The notes under the pieces are model-generated. The model did no database searches and was not told where the DNA came from. It saw only the letters and a list, made by a program, of their open reading frames with translations. A program made the position numbers and the translations under genes. From Catelliglobosispora koreensis DSM 44566 (GTDB lineage: Bacteria > Actinomycetota > Actinomycetes > Mycobacteriales > Micromonosporaceae), in assembly GCF_000379685.1 (NCBI RefSeq), contig NZ_KB903289.1, positions 283,543-347,542 on the forward strand: a DNA stretch of 64,000 bases, given 5' to 3'. Below, in pieces: positions 49,796-58,209 of the stretch; within the stretch, counting starts at the first letter, position 1; the number at the start of each line of letters is the position of its first letter.

Positions 49796-52700
49796 CTAGG
49801 CCGCCGCGTAGGCGGAGCAGTACTTGGCCCAGTCGCCCGAGGTGATCTGCTGGCCGAACCCTGGGTCCTCGCCGGCCGCGAACTCCTTGCGCATCGTCAC
49901 GCTGACCGAAGTGCTGAAGAAGAGCACCTCGACGCGAACCGACAGCGTCGCGACACCTTCGACGCGGCTGCGGCCGTCTTGCTTCACGTAGCTCAGGCCG
50001 AGGTAGAACTCGAGTGAGACGTGGATGAGCCCGAGCACGGACAGTTTCCCGACCGCGCGCACATAGCCTGTAATGACAAGCGTTTTGCCCGCCGGCCCAC
50101 TGGGCTGCCCGTTCGGCAGCTGCTTCTGGGCGTACTTGAAGTAAATGCCGGCCATGATTTCGACCGAGCCGCTAGCGACACCCAGGTCGATCGCGACCGC
50201 GGCACCGAACTCAATCGACCCCTCGATCTGCTGAACCCCGCGCGTACCAAGTCCAACCGCGAAGAATCCCCCACCGCCCAGGGCGCTGACCGTCACCTGG
50301 AACGGATGCTCCCGCGTCGCGAAACTGAACGTGAGCACGGCTTGTTCGCCGGTGAACGGCAAGTCGAGCAGGATCCCGATCGACAAGTTGCGCACCAGCA
50401 AGACACCGATGCCGACCGCGGGCACGGCGATGGTCAGGCCAGCCTTGACCCCCGACGGACTCGCGTCGATCTTCACGCCACCCGGCAGCGAGGGAAGGAA
50501 ACGCTGCAAGTCGGTCAGGAAGCCAAGGTCGCCAACGAATTCGGACTTGCCGAGCTGCAGGTCGATCGAGGGTTTCGCGCCGTTCTGGCTCTCAAAGTGC
50601 ATCCGCGTGACGTGCTGCGTGATGAAGCGCAGGTCTTTGCCGACGAAGTTGAGCTTGAAGTTGCGCAGGTCGCCTGTGACCTTAGTCGTGGTCTGCCCGG
50701 TGCCGAGATCGGTGTGGAAGACCGCCTTGAGGTCAAGACGTTTGTCCGGCTCGGTCGTGGCCGGTTCGAAGAGGCCGTCGAGCGTGTTCTGCAGCTCGGG
50801 CTTCCAAGTCACGATGGTCTCGACGTATTGCGGCGTTCGAACCGTGATCACCTTGGGCGCGTCGTCCCCGGTACGCGGGTTGGGAATCTCGGGAACCAGC
50901 TTGAGCACTGTCCTGAGGGGAATCCCGCCGAGCAGCGTGATGTCCAGATCTGGGAAGTACTTGGTGGGGTCAAACGTTCCGGCCGCGATGGTGTCGATGT
51001 CGGCGACCGGACCGTGTGCCAGCGACAGTCCCGCCAGGTTCAGCGCCGGAGCGGCGAGCCCGCCACCGGTCTGTTGCGGGACGGTCAGTTTGGGCAACGG
51101 TCCCGCTTCGGGGGCGATGATTTTCGCCCAGACCTCGCCATGGTTATGTGGAGCGTCGAACTTGTGCGCGACATACTTCGGCTCGATCTGAATGCGCGTC
51201 TGGCTTGCCGCCGCACCGCCAACTGTTGCCAGAGCTTCGATGTGCACGTTGGCGTGCCCCATCGCCGGGAAGGCGGCGAGTTCGAGGTCGGCCGCGGTGT
51301 TCGCGGTCGCGGGCTGCGCCGTGAGCACTAGGTCGAACACCGGCAGCGAAGAATCCTCGGCCTTCGGTGGCACGAAGGAGAACCGCTGGCCGCCAAAGGC
51401 GAACCGGCGCCGTTGCAACGGCAGCCCGTTGTAAAGCCCAATCGTGCCGCCCAGACCTGAAGGATCAAAGGCATCCGCGGCGGGAATGAAGACGAGCGGG
51501 ATGTGCGCCGAGACCGGCTCGCCACCTTTACCCGTCAGCAACACGTGATACGGCAGGTCCTTCTTCTGCCCTTGAGCGTCGCGGACCTGAACCCAGTAGC
51601 CCTTGCCGAGCTTGTCGGCGTCGTCTGGGTGCACGATGGGTGGCGACACGATCGTGGTCGTCTCAGCCGCCGTGAACGGCCACTCCCGGCCTTCGTCTTT
51701 CTGCTTGGCCCCGGGGTACGGCGCAAGCGGCACCTTGACGACAATGAACATCCGCTTGCGCAGGTGGGCGACGCCCTCGGTGTGCACACGCTCGGTGATG
51801 CTCACCTGAACGGCCGGGAACCGAAGCGGGAAAAGGAATCCGCGCCGCTCCACTTTGACATAGTTCTCGCGGCCAAGGTACATCTTGTGACGCCAGGCGG
51901 TCAGGTCGACAGCCTTCTCCCACGAGCCTTTGACGTCAAGCGAAGCGCCCATCGGCGAGACGAGAAGCAAGTCGGCGTTCGCCGGGGCCACGGCATTCGA
52001 GCCCGGCCCACCGGTCGTCGCCGCGACGATGTCGGCACGATCCTTTTTAGACAGTGAGACGGTTTTGTCGTCTTCAGCCCACGGCGCGCCCTCGATCGGT
52101 GTGCCGCCGGGCAGGTCCGGGCTCCAGATCGCCCGGACCGGAACCGGTGCCGGGTCGAGCACCGGCACGCCTTGGTCGTCACGGATGACAGCACGCGCAT
52201 GCCACAACTCGGTGCGCCCATTGCGCACAACCGGGGCGGTCAATGCCGTGAACGCCGCATTCGCCTGGGGCGAAAGGAAAAGCCGGTGCGGTGCTTCGAT
52301 CGCCGTGTCATTCGGCCCCGGCTCGGGCGGAGTGTCCTGACCCGTGCCGTTCTCAGCGGCGTCACTGACCGCGAGCGTGAAGTCATCTAGATCGAGCAGG
52401 GTGTCCAGGTCGTAGTCGATGGGATCGCTATTTGCCGCCATCTTCAGCACGATGCGGCTCGGTCCTGAGGCCAGCGCTGGGATCGGCGGCACGGGCGTGG
52501 GGAAACCCAGCCCCTCGTCAAAGACGGCCGGTTCAAGCACGCTCTGCGTTTCGAGCGTGATGACCACGTACCCATCGATGGTTTCATCAATGAGGGCGAG
52601 CCGCGGCCCGGTGAAAATCCCCCCAGGCCTGATCTCCACGTTGCTCAGCGACAGCGAGAACAGCAGACCATCCTGCGCTCTCGCGACGAGCACCGCGGCG

Positions 52701-52849
52701 CCCGCCTCCGGCTGCCCGCCGATGACTTCGCCTGCCCAGCCGGCCGCCTGAGCCGGAATCTGATCGAGCGCGCCTGCTTTGCCAGCGGCCGCGACGCCGC
52801 CTCCTGCGGCAAGCAGCGCTAAAACCTGCCTGCGGCTTATGTCAGCCAT
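49796..52849 (-). CDS. Very large protein with twin-arginine-like leader (1017 residues), first gene of the giant-protein operon
   Basis: The N-terminus MADISRRQVLALLAAGGGVAAAG looks like a Tat signal (SRRQVL plus hydrophobic core), so export is likely. GGGGGA precedes the ATG. The body is beta-rich. The C-terminal 250 residues show alternating hydrophobic strands (GGGGFFAVGLGTRGV, SGSVEIMAGIYFKY, GKLSVLGLIHVSLEFYLGLSYV, VRVEVLFFSTSVSVTMRKEF) like DUF6603-type proteins as I recall them. The extended amphipathic strands could form a lipid-binding groove or fibre. It is followed 11 bp later by the TIG gene. Confidence 0.78.
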   Translation of the reverse strand: MADISRRQVLALLAAGGGVAAAGKAGALDQIPAQAAGWAGEVIGGQPEAGAAVLVARAQDGLLFSLSLSNVEIRPGGIFTGPRLALIDETIDGYVVITLETQSVLEPAVFDEGLGFPTPVPPIPALASGPSRIVLKMAANSDPIDYDLDTLLDLDDFTLAVSDAAENGTGQDTPPEPGPNDTAIEAPHRLFLSPQANAAFTALTAPVVRNGRTELWHARAVIRDDQGVPVLDPAPVPVRAIWSPDLPGGTPIEGAPWAEDDKTVSLSKKDRADIVAATTGGPGSNAVAPANADLLLVSPMGASLDVKGSWEKAVDLTAWRHKMYLGRENYVKVERRGFLFPLRFPAVQVSITERVHTEGVAHLRKRMFIVVKVPLAPYPGAKQKDEGREWPFTAAETTTIVSPPIVHPDDADKLGKGYWVQVRDAQGQKKDLPYHVLLTGKGGEPVSAHIPLVFIPAADAFDPSGLGGTIGLYNGLPLQRRRFAFGGQRFSFVPPKAEDSSLPVFDLVLTAQPATANTAADLELAAFPAMGHANVHIEALATVGGAAASQTRIQIEPKYVAHKFDAPHNHGEVWAKIIAPEAGPLPKLTVPQQTGGGLAAPALNLAGLSLAHGPVADIDTIAAGTFDPTKYFPDLDITLLGGIPLRTVLKLVPEIPNPRTGDDAPKVITVRTPQYVETIVTWKPELQNTLDGLFEPATTEPDKRLDLKAVFHTDLGTGQTTTKVTGDLRNFKLNFVGKDLRFITQHVTRMHFESQNGAKPSIDLQLGKSEFVGDLGFLTDLQRFLPSLPGGVKIDASPSGVKAGLTIAVPAVGIGVLLVRNLSIGILLDLPFTGEQAVLTFSFATREHPFQVTVSALGGGGFFAVGLGTRGVQQIEGSIEFGAAVAIDLGVASGSVEIMAGIYFKYAQKQLPNGQPSGPAGKTLVITGYVRAVGKLSVLGLIHVSLEFYLGLSYVKQDGRSRVEGVATLSVRVEVLFFSTSVSVTMRKEFAAGEDPGFGQQITSGDWAKYCSAYAAA

Positions 52850-52931
52850 GTATTTTTCCCCCGGTTTACCCCGCCTACGCAGATTTCTACGGGTTCACCA
52901 GGGGAAACGTCCTGCCGACACGCACGGCTAT

Positions 52932-53936
52932 TTACGCTCTGAGCTTGGAAAGCTCCAAAGTGGCATGCAGAGCGGCGTTGGCGTGGTGCAGATATACCTT
53001 CTCGTTCACGTTCGCGTTCGTGTCGCAAGCCCGGTGATAGCAACGATCGAACGGCACGTTGGCTTGGCCGCCCCATTGCTGGGCGAGGAACTCCGGCATC
53101 CACTCACTCGTCCCCGTTAACATCCCGCCCGCGGGAATGCCGACCTTCAAAAACGAGGCGTGGTCGCTACGGCCGCCAAAATCCAGCTCGAACGGCACGA
53201 TGTTGACCGAGGTGTAGTAGTCGGTCAGCGCCTTTTCGATGCGGTCTGACCCAGCCGGGCCTGGTCCCGCTCCCTCGCGTTTGGAGTCATCGCCGTCATA
53301 AATGAAGTAGCCGCCGTTGGGACCGCCGATCATGTCGACGTTGAGATAACCCGTGATGGCCGCTCTCGCTTCTGGCGTAAGGGTTTTGGCGTAGTGATCC
53401 GAGCCGCGCAGGCCGACTTCCTCAGCGCCCCACCAAATGAACCGCAGCTTCACCGGCGGGCGGTGCCCGGCTTTCGTTATCGCGAGCGCGATGGCGAGGA
53501 TCGCCGCGCTGCCCGTCGCGTTGTCGTTGATCCCAGGCCCCGTGCGCACACTGTCCAAATGCGCGCCCACGACGAACACCCGGCCCGGGTCGCCGCCGGG
53601 CAGTTCGGCGATGAGATTGGCCGTGACATCGTTGCCGAACACGAAGTCCTGCCGGCCCGTGACCAAGCCCGCTTCCTTCAGCTTGCCTTCGACATAGTCC
53701 AGTGACGCGCCATAGCCGGGCGTCCCATGTGCGCGGTTGCCGCCGTTGTCCTTGGCGATCTGCTCGAAGGCCTCAAGGTGTGGCCGCAGGTCGGTCATCG
53801 CTAGCTTCGGCACGACCGCCTCACGCGGCAGCAAACCGGTGGAGCCACTCGTTTCCTGTGGCGGAAACAAGAGCACCGCGATGACGACAAGCGATGTCGC
53901 TACCCCAACCACACGAAGGTTCCACCCCGTCAGCAT
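52932..53936 (-). CDS. Secreted M28 zinc aminopeptidase (Streptomyces griseus aminopeptidase-like)
   Basis: A 334-residue enzyme with an N-terminal hydrophobic signal/anchor (WNLRVVGVATSLVVIAVLLFP). The co-catalytic zinc ligands are seen in order: GAHLDSV (His), NDNATGSA (Asp), WWGAEEVGLRGS (Glu-Glu), NVDMIGG (Asp) and RSDHASF (His). It removes N-terminal residues from peptides outside the cell. It is unrelated to the giant-protein operon ahead, from which it is separated by an 82-bp gap. The APH gene follows upstream on the same strand. Confidence 0.95.
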   Translation of the reverse strand: MLTGWNLRVVGVATSLVVIAVLLFPPQETSGSTGLLPREAVVPKLAMTDLRPHLEAFEQIAKDNGGNRAHGTPGYGASLDYVEGKLKEAGLVTGRQDFVFGNDVTANLIAELPGGDPGRVFVVGAHLDSVRTGPGINDNATGSAAILAIALAITKAGHRPPVKLRFIWWGAEEVGLRGSDHYAKTLTPEARAAITGYLNVDMIGGPNGGYFIYDGDDSKREGAGPGPAGSDRIEKALTDYYTSVNIVPFELDFGGRSDHASFLKVGIPAGGMLTGTSEWMPEFLAQQWGGQANVPFDRCYHRACDTNANVNEKVYLHHANAALHATLELSKLRA

Positions 53937-53960
53937 CGCTCTATCCTGCCATGCTCAGGC

Positions 53961-54869
53961 TTACGGGTGTCCATCCAGGAACATGCGCAGCCGGGTCAGC
54001 GTCGCCTTGTCATCGCCCGGGATGTGGCCGTTGATGGCCCGGCACACCCAGCCCAGCCGCAGCGCCGGTTTGACGGCGGCGGCGAGGTCGCCACCACCAA
54101 ACCCCGACAGGTAGGCATCGCGGAACGGTGTGGTGTCAACCGAATCGGCGATGTCATCGAGTCCCCACGACAGGACGCCTTCAAGCGTCACCGATAGCGT
54201 GAAGAACGGGTGCGAGATACACGCGTCGCCCCAGTCCAGCACCCGGTACTGTCCATTGTGGAAGAACACCTGCCCGTCGTGCAGGTCGTCGTGCTGAAGC
54301 AACTCCGGCAACTCGTAGGACGCGAGTTCGGCGCACAGCTGCGACACCATCGGTGCCGCGTCACGGAAACGCTGCTCCGCCCCGACCTCGTCCAGCAATC
54401 GCGAGTAGGCCTCAGGCAAGACAGCCAGCCGCATGTCCGGCACGCCAGCCTGGAGCAGGTCTTCCACGTCCGCGGCGAGGTCGAGCTGCACGCTGGCGTA
54501 GAGCGGCAGGACGTCGAGCCAGCGGTCCAGGCTGCGTTCGCGCTCGACCAGCGCACGCAAGCTGTCTCCCGCGTCGTCCAGGAGCATCCAGCCGGTGGCC
54601 GCGTCGGAGGCCAGCAGCGGCGGGCCGGCCTCGGGGCGGCGGGCCGCGAGACGCTGCGCGATAAGAGCTTCGTGCCGCAGTGAATCGTCGTTGGCCTTGA
54701 ACCAGACGTCGCCGCCTTCGGCGGGCACCCGCAGCACGGTCGACCACGGATAGACATGCGGCTGACTGGGCTCGCCGGTGCGGGTTATGCCTAGTTCGCT
54801 GAGCCGTTCGTCGATCCACACCTGTGCCGCGGCCAGAAAGCCGGGATCACGCCAACGCTTGTCATCCAC
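53961..54869 (-). CDS. Aminoglycoside/choline-kinase-like phosphotransferase
   Basis: A 302-residue protein of the APH fold. The catalytic loop is LLQHDDLHDGQVFF, the metal site is VLDWGDACISHP, and the N-terminal lobe has VYPWSTVLRVPAEGGDVWFKANDD. Many actinobacterial members have unknown small-molecule substrates rather than antibiotics, so resistance is not claimed. A single-copy location with no resistance neighbours fits a housekeeping kinase. It lies 24 bp from the M28 gene. Confidence 0.88.
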   Translation of the reverse strand: MDDKRWRDPGFLAAAQVWIDERLSELGITRTGEPSQPHVYPWSTVLRVPAEGGDVWFKANDDSLRHEALIAQRLAARRPEAGPPLLASDAATGWMLLDDAGDSLRALVERERSLDRWLDVLPLYASVQLDLAADVEDLLQAGVPDMRLAVLPEAYSRLLDEVGAEQRFRDAAPMVSQLCAELASYELPELLQHDDLHDGQVFFHNGQYRVLDWGDACISHPFFTLSVTLEGVLSWGLDDIADSVDTTPFRDAYLSGFGGGDLAAAVKPALRLGWVCRAINGHIPGDDKATLTRLRMFLDGHP

Positions 54870-54909
54870 GGCGCGAGACTAGTGAGCGGCTGCCCGCCGC
54901 GACACCGAA

Positions 54910-55239
54910 TTACTCGACGCCTATGGCACGCAGCCCGGCCGCCGTTACCGCCGCGACGAGCACCACCACGATGAACGGGGCTTTACGCCAGGCCAGCAAC
55001 GCCCCGGCCAGCACGCCCGCCGGGCGGGCGATCCCGAGTTCCCACTTGTCGCCGTTGGTGAGCACGGCCGTGGCGATCAGCGCCAGCAACATCGTCGTCG
55101 CGGCGACGGGCAGCAGGCGCAGGACGCCTTCGGGCAGCTTAAGCTTGTCGCGCAGCATCACCCCGCTTACCCGGATCGCGTAGGTGCCCACGGCGAGGGC
55201 CGCGATGACCAGGGCCACCGTCGAGTTGGCGAGCTTCAT
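54910..55239 (-). CDS. azlD: AzlD-family branched-chain amino acid exporter subunit
   Basis: A 109-residue membrane protein with three to four helices: STVALVIAALAVGTYAIRVSGVML and TTMLLALIATAVLTNG, then ARPAGVLAGALLAWRKAPFIVVVLVAAVTAAGLR. AzlD works with AzlC (the overlapping gene) to export branched-chain amino acids or analogues. Its start overlaps the azlC stop by 4 bp. The divergent XRE/cupin gene is the likely regulator. Confidence 0.92.
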   Translation of the reverse strand: MKLANSTVALVIAALAVGTYAIRVSGVMLRDKLKLPEGVLRLLPVAATTMLLALIATAVLTNGDKWELGIARPAGVLAGALLAWRKAPFIVVVLVAAVTAAGLRAIGVE

Positions 55240-55922
55240 ACCGTCACCGGCTGTCGTGATTGGACGAGCGGGATGAGAAGAAGGCCAAGCAGTGAAGCCA
55301 GGATCGGCAACCCGGCGGGCAGCACCGGGGTCGCCAAGACGGCGATCGCGGCTCCTGCCAGAGCGGCCGTTCGCGTGACTTTGTCCTTCAAGGACGGAAG
55401 AACCAAGGCCAGCAGCGCCGCCGGGAACATGGCATCCAGGCCGAAGGTCGCCGGGTCACCCACCATGCCACCGACCACGACCCCGAGGACGACGCCCGCG
55501 TTCCACGTCACGAACAACAGCGCGCCCACGAGCCAGAACGCCTGGCGCTGGCGCCGTGGATCGGTCTGTGCCATCGCGAACGCCGTGTTCTCGTCGATCA
55601 GGACGTGACTGCCCAGGAGCCGGGTCCACGTCTTGTCCCCGATCACGGGACCGACCGCCAAACCGAACGGCAGGTGCCGGGCGTTGATCAGCAGGCCACC
55701 GAGCACCGCCGCGAGCGGATTGCCGAGCGCCAGCAGCCCAACGGCGAGGAACTGCGATCCACCAGCGAAAATAAATAGAGACATCGCTATGGGTACCCAG
55801 TAAGCCAGCCCAGAAGCGGTCGCGATCGCCCCGAACGACAGGCCAATCACCCCTGCCGCGACACTGAGTGCCGCCGCGTCGCGGATCAGATCCGCGTCGG
55901 GTGTTCGCCAAATGCTCCGCAT
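55236..55922 (-). CDS. azlC: AzlC-family branched-chain amino acid exporter
   Basis: A 228-residue protein from ATG at 55922 (MRSIWRTPDADLIRDAAALSVAAG). The AzlC core FGAIATASGLAYWVPIAMSLFIFAGGSQFLAVGLL is complete, with about seven helices and the ARHLPFGLAVGP motif. Longer upstream frames on this strand run antisense to the regulator gene and are not used. The divergent gap to the regulator is 66 bp and contains an inverted repeat. Confidence 0.93.
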   Translation of the reverse strand: MRSIWRTPDADLIRDAAALSVAAGVIGLSFGAIATASGLAYWVPIAMSLFIFAGGSQFLAVGLLALGNPLAAVLGGLLINARHLPFGLAVGPVIGDKTWTRLLGSHVLIDENTAFAMAQTDPRRQRQAFWLVGALLFVTWNAGVVLGVVVGGMVGDPATFGLDAMFPAALLALVLPSLKDKVTRTAALAGAAIAVLATPVLPAGLPILASLLGLLLIPLVQSRQPVTV

Positions 55923-55951
55923 AGTCCACAATAATGAACAGTCCCGTTGGC

Positions 55952-55967
55952 GTTCGTCAAGCCGAAC
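55952..55967. promoter_or_regulatory. Inverted repeat in the azlC / regulator gap
   Basis: GTTCG (55952-55956) and CGAAC (55963-55967) are separated by 6 nt in the divergent gap. This is a modest operator candidate for the XRE/cupin regulator. Confidence 0.35.
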
Positions 55968-55988
55968 AGATCGTCGGATGGAGCGAAC

Positions 55989-56537
55989 ATGAGTTCCCCA
56001 TTGGCCACCATCGCTGAAGCACTGCGCCGTGAGCGCGCCCGCACGGGCATCAGCCTCACCGAGCTGGCCCGCCGCGCGGGCATCGCGAAATCCACGCTTT
56101 CCCAGCTCGAAGCCGGTTCCGGCAACCCCGGCGTGGAGACGTTGTGGGCGCTGGCAGTGGCGCTGAACGTCCCCTTCAGCCGGCTCATTGAGACGCCGGC
56201 CACACCGGTGCGGATCATCAGGGCGGGCGAAGGGGTGCGCTATCCCGCGGAGGAGGCGAACTTCGCCGGTACGCTCCTGGCCAGCAGTCCCCCGGGCGTC
56301 AGCCGCGAGATCTACCAGCTGCACATCGAGCCCGGCGCGACACGGCACGCCGAGTCGCACATCCCCGGCAGCGTCGAGCACGTGATCGTCGCGAAAGGAC
56401 GGTTGCGCACCGGCCCCACGGGCAGCGAAGTGGAACTGGCCGAAGGCGACTACGCGACATTCCCCGGCGACATCCCGCACATCTATGAGGCGCTAGAGCC
56501 GCACACCTGGGCCGTCCTGGTGATGGAACACCGCTAA
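55989..56537 (+). CDS. XRE-family regulator with C-terminal cupin domain
   Basis: A 182-residue regulator from ATG at 55989 with GGAGCG upstream. The helix-turn-helix is TGISLTELARRAGIAKSTLSQLEAGSGNPGVETLWALA; the cupin barrel has REIYQLHIEPGATRHAESHIPGSVEHVIV and EGDYATFPGDIPHIYE. This class commonly controls an adjacent transporter in response to an amino acid, here AzlCD. The stop shares CTAA with the convergent sugar kinase (56534-56537). Confidence 0.94.
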   Translation: MSSPLATIAEALRRERARTGISLTELARRAGIAKSTLSQLEAGSGNPGVETLWALAVALNVPFSRLIETPATPVRIIRAGEGVRYPAEEANFAGTLLASSPPGVSREIYQLHIEPGATRHAESHIPGSVEHVIVAKGRLRTGPTGSEVELAEGDYATFPGDIPHIYEALEPHTWAVLVMEHR

Positions 56538-57370
56538 CGCACGGTGCAGGCGTGTGCCCCCGCGACGGCACCCGCCCGGGCACTGTCCAAAGCGGACGCT
56601 CCGGCGAGCCAAGCGTGCAGGAAACCCGCGACAAACGCGTCGCCAGCGCCGTTTGAGTCAACGGCGGGGCCGGGCAACGGCGCGGCTGGAACATGCACCA
56701 CCGCCCCGTGCGCACGAGTCAGCACGAAGCACCCGTCGGCACCGGCCGTGGCCACCGCGACCTCGGCCTTGCCGTTGTCGAGGATCCGCCGCAGCACCCT
56801 CTCGTGATCGGACAGCCCAGCCGCCGACAGGAACACGATGTCAGCCCGGTAGGCGAACTGCTCGTGATAAGGATTGTGGCCATCCCAGTTGTGCAGATCG
56901 GTCGAGACGGTCAGCCCCGTGAGGTGGTCAAGGGCGAACTGGCACGGGTGGGTAATGGAGACGTGCGCGTGCCGGGCTTGCCGCACGAGCGCGGTCAGCT
57001 CAGCCTCGGGCAAGCGGTCGTCATCGTTGCCACGGCTGATGTCGTATAACGACAGCCGCTGGCCGCCCGGCCCGACCAGATTGACGGCCCGCTTCGTCCC
57101 CGCGCTCGTCAGCACCGGTGTGAACGGCACGCCGTTGGCACGGTGTAACTCACGGAGCAGCTCGCCCTCGTGATCGTCGCCGATCACATCGAGGTGGTGC
57201 ACGCGCAGGCCAAGCCGGTGCAGCGCAAGAGCGACGTTGTCGCCAGTCTGCCCGGGCCGGGCCTCAATCGCGGGAACCATGTAGCTATCCGCGTAAGGCA
57301 ACGGAAGCTCCGGCACGTAAACGATCGTGTCGACCCCGCAGCCGCCGAGAACCAGGACGTCAAAGGTCAC
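56534..57370 (-). CDS. PfkB-family carbohydrate kinase
   Basis: A 278-residue ribokinase-type enzyme. The N-terminal motif is GGCGVDTIVYV, with TGDNVALALHRLG as substrate loop; the C-terminal catalytic anion hole is NGAGDAFVAGF. It phosphorylates a sugar or nucleoside with ATP. The two halves give no clear substrate specificity. It overlaps the MmcQ/YjbR gene by 11 bp at its start, consistent with co-transcription. Confidence 0.93.
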   Translation of the reverse strand: MTFDVLVLGGCGVDTIVYVPELPLPYADSYMVPAIEARPGQTGDNVALALHRLGLRVHHLDVIGDDHEGELLRELHRANGVPFTPVLTSAGTKRAVNLVGPGGQRLSLYDISRGNDDDRLPEAELTALVRQARHAHVSITHPCQFALDHLTGLTVSTDLHNWDGHNPYHEQFAYRADIVFLSAAGLSDHERVLRRILDNGKAEVAVATAGADGCFVLTRAHGAVVHVPAAPLPGPAVDSNGAGDAFVAGFLHAWLAGASALDSARAGAVAGAHACTVR

Positions 57371-57743
57371 GGTTGCTCAGGAACTCCTTGGCCACCCGCT
57401 TGGGCGCGAGCACAAGCCAAGCATCGGTCACCAGCTCTTCAAGCTCCGCCGCGTCAAGCTTTTCCAACTGGGCCAAAATCGCTGGGTACCCATGAAAGTG
57501 TGGCGTGGTGAAGAAGACCTCGGGCTTATCGGCGATGAGCTCGAACTTCACTCCCTCGTTCGCCACGCGGATGCCGACGATCTCGCCCTCGGGCGCGTCA
57601 TCGCCGAGCACCTTGTAGTCGGCCGCGCGCAACGGCCGCTCCCAGACCAGCAACTTGTCCTTAACCCGCCACTCATGGGAGGACCGTTGCGCTGTTTCTG
57701 GCAGCCCCTCGACAATCCGCCCTACATCCACCCACGTCGCCAT
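57360..57743 (-). CDS. MmcQ/YjbR-family protein
   Basis: A 127-residue protein with the CyaY-like fold pattern: VDVGRIVEGLPETAQRSSHEWRV, then FFTTPHFHGYPAILAQLEKLDAAELEELVTDAWLVLAPKR, quoted in parts. Proteins of this family are thought to bind DNA or act on small molecules; function is unsettled. ATG at 57743 is used. It overlaps the sugar kinase start and follows the PPOX gene by 10 bp, so the three genes form an operon. Confidence 0.9.
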   Translation of the reverse strand: MATWVDVGRIVEGLPETAQRSSHEWRVKDKLLVWERPLRAADYKVLGDDAPEGEIVGIRVANEGVKFELIADKPEVFFTTPHFHGYPAILAQLEKLDAAELEELVTDAWLVLAPKRVAKEFLSNRDL

Positions 57744-57753
57744 GGCCTCTACC

Positions 57754-58137
57754 CTATTCCGCGGCGGCGACGATTTTTATACCTATGACGCCATCCTTGC
57801 CCCGCCGGATGCGGCTGCCAAGCAGGGTTAGCCTGCCGACAAGGCCATACTTGCGCCGGATCGCGGCACGCACCTGTTGCGTGCCCGCGAAGTCCAAAAG
57901 GGACGCCGTGCCGCTCATCGACGGGCCGGCGTTGTTGCCCCGAAGGTCACAAGTGGCCACGGTGACAGCCGGATTCTTGCGGATGCGCTTGACCTTGCCG
58001 AAATGCGGCACCGTCCAGACCCCGAGCCCGTCTTCGAACGGGACGATCCAGACCGGCGTCGGCACCGGGTTCCCGTTCTTCCGAAACGTCGTCACCAGGG
58101 CATATGGGCTCTTCGCGATCTCTTCCAGCAGCGTCAC
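57754..58137 (-). CDS. PPOX-class (F420-dependent-type) flavin oxidoreductase
   Basis: A 127-residue split-barrel protein: EEIAKSPYALVTTFRKNGNPVPTPVWI, GLGVWTVPHFGKVKRIRKNPAVTVATCD, and IRRKYGLVGR. The pattern is that of PPOX-class F420-dependent oxidoreductases (TIGR03666-like), small enzymes that reduce or bind cofactors in actinobacteria. The substrate is unknown. It is first of the operon with the YjbR-like and PfkB genes. Confidence 0.9.
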   Translation of the reverse strand: MTLLEEIAKSPYALVTTFRKNGNPVPTPVWIVPFEDGLGVWTVPHFGKVKRIRKNPAVTVATCDLRGNNAGPSMSGTASLLDFAGTQQVRAAIRRKYGLVGRLTLLGSRIRRGKDGVIGIKIVAAAE

Positions 58138-58209
58138 GGAGCCAGGTTAGCGCGCCTGCCCGAAAGCTGGCTCTAAAAAATGTCGTACATAGGTTCTATC
58201 GTGGTATCC

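Noticed and set aside
50021-51331. Long open frame antisense to the giant-protein operon
   Set aside because: It is only the mirror of GC-rich codon bias; no ribosome site, no coherent protein character, and the minus-strand gene is convincing.
53961-54869. Antibiotic resistance gene
   Set aside because: The APH fold is shared by many housekeeping small-molecule kinases; nothing specific points to an aminoglycoside.
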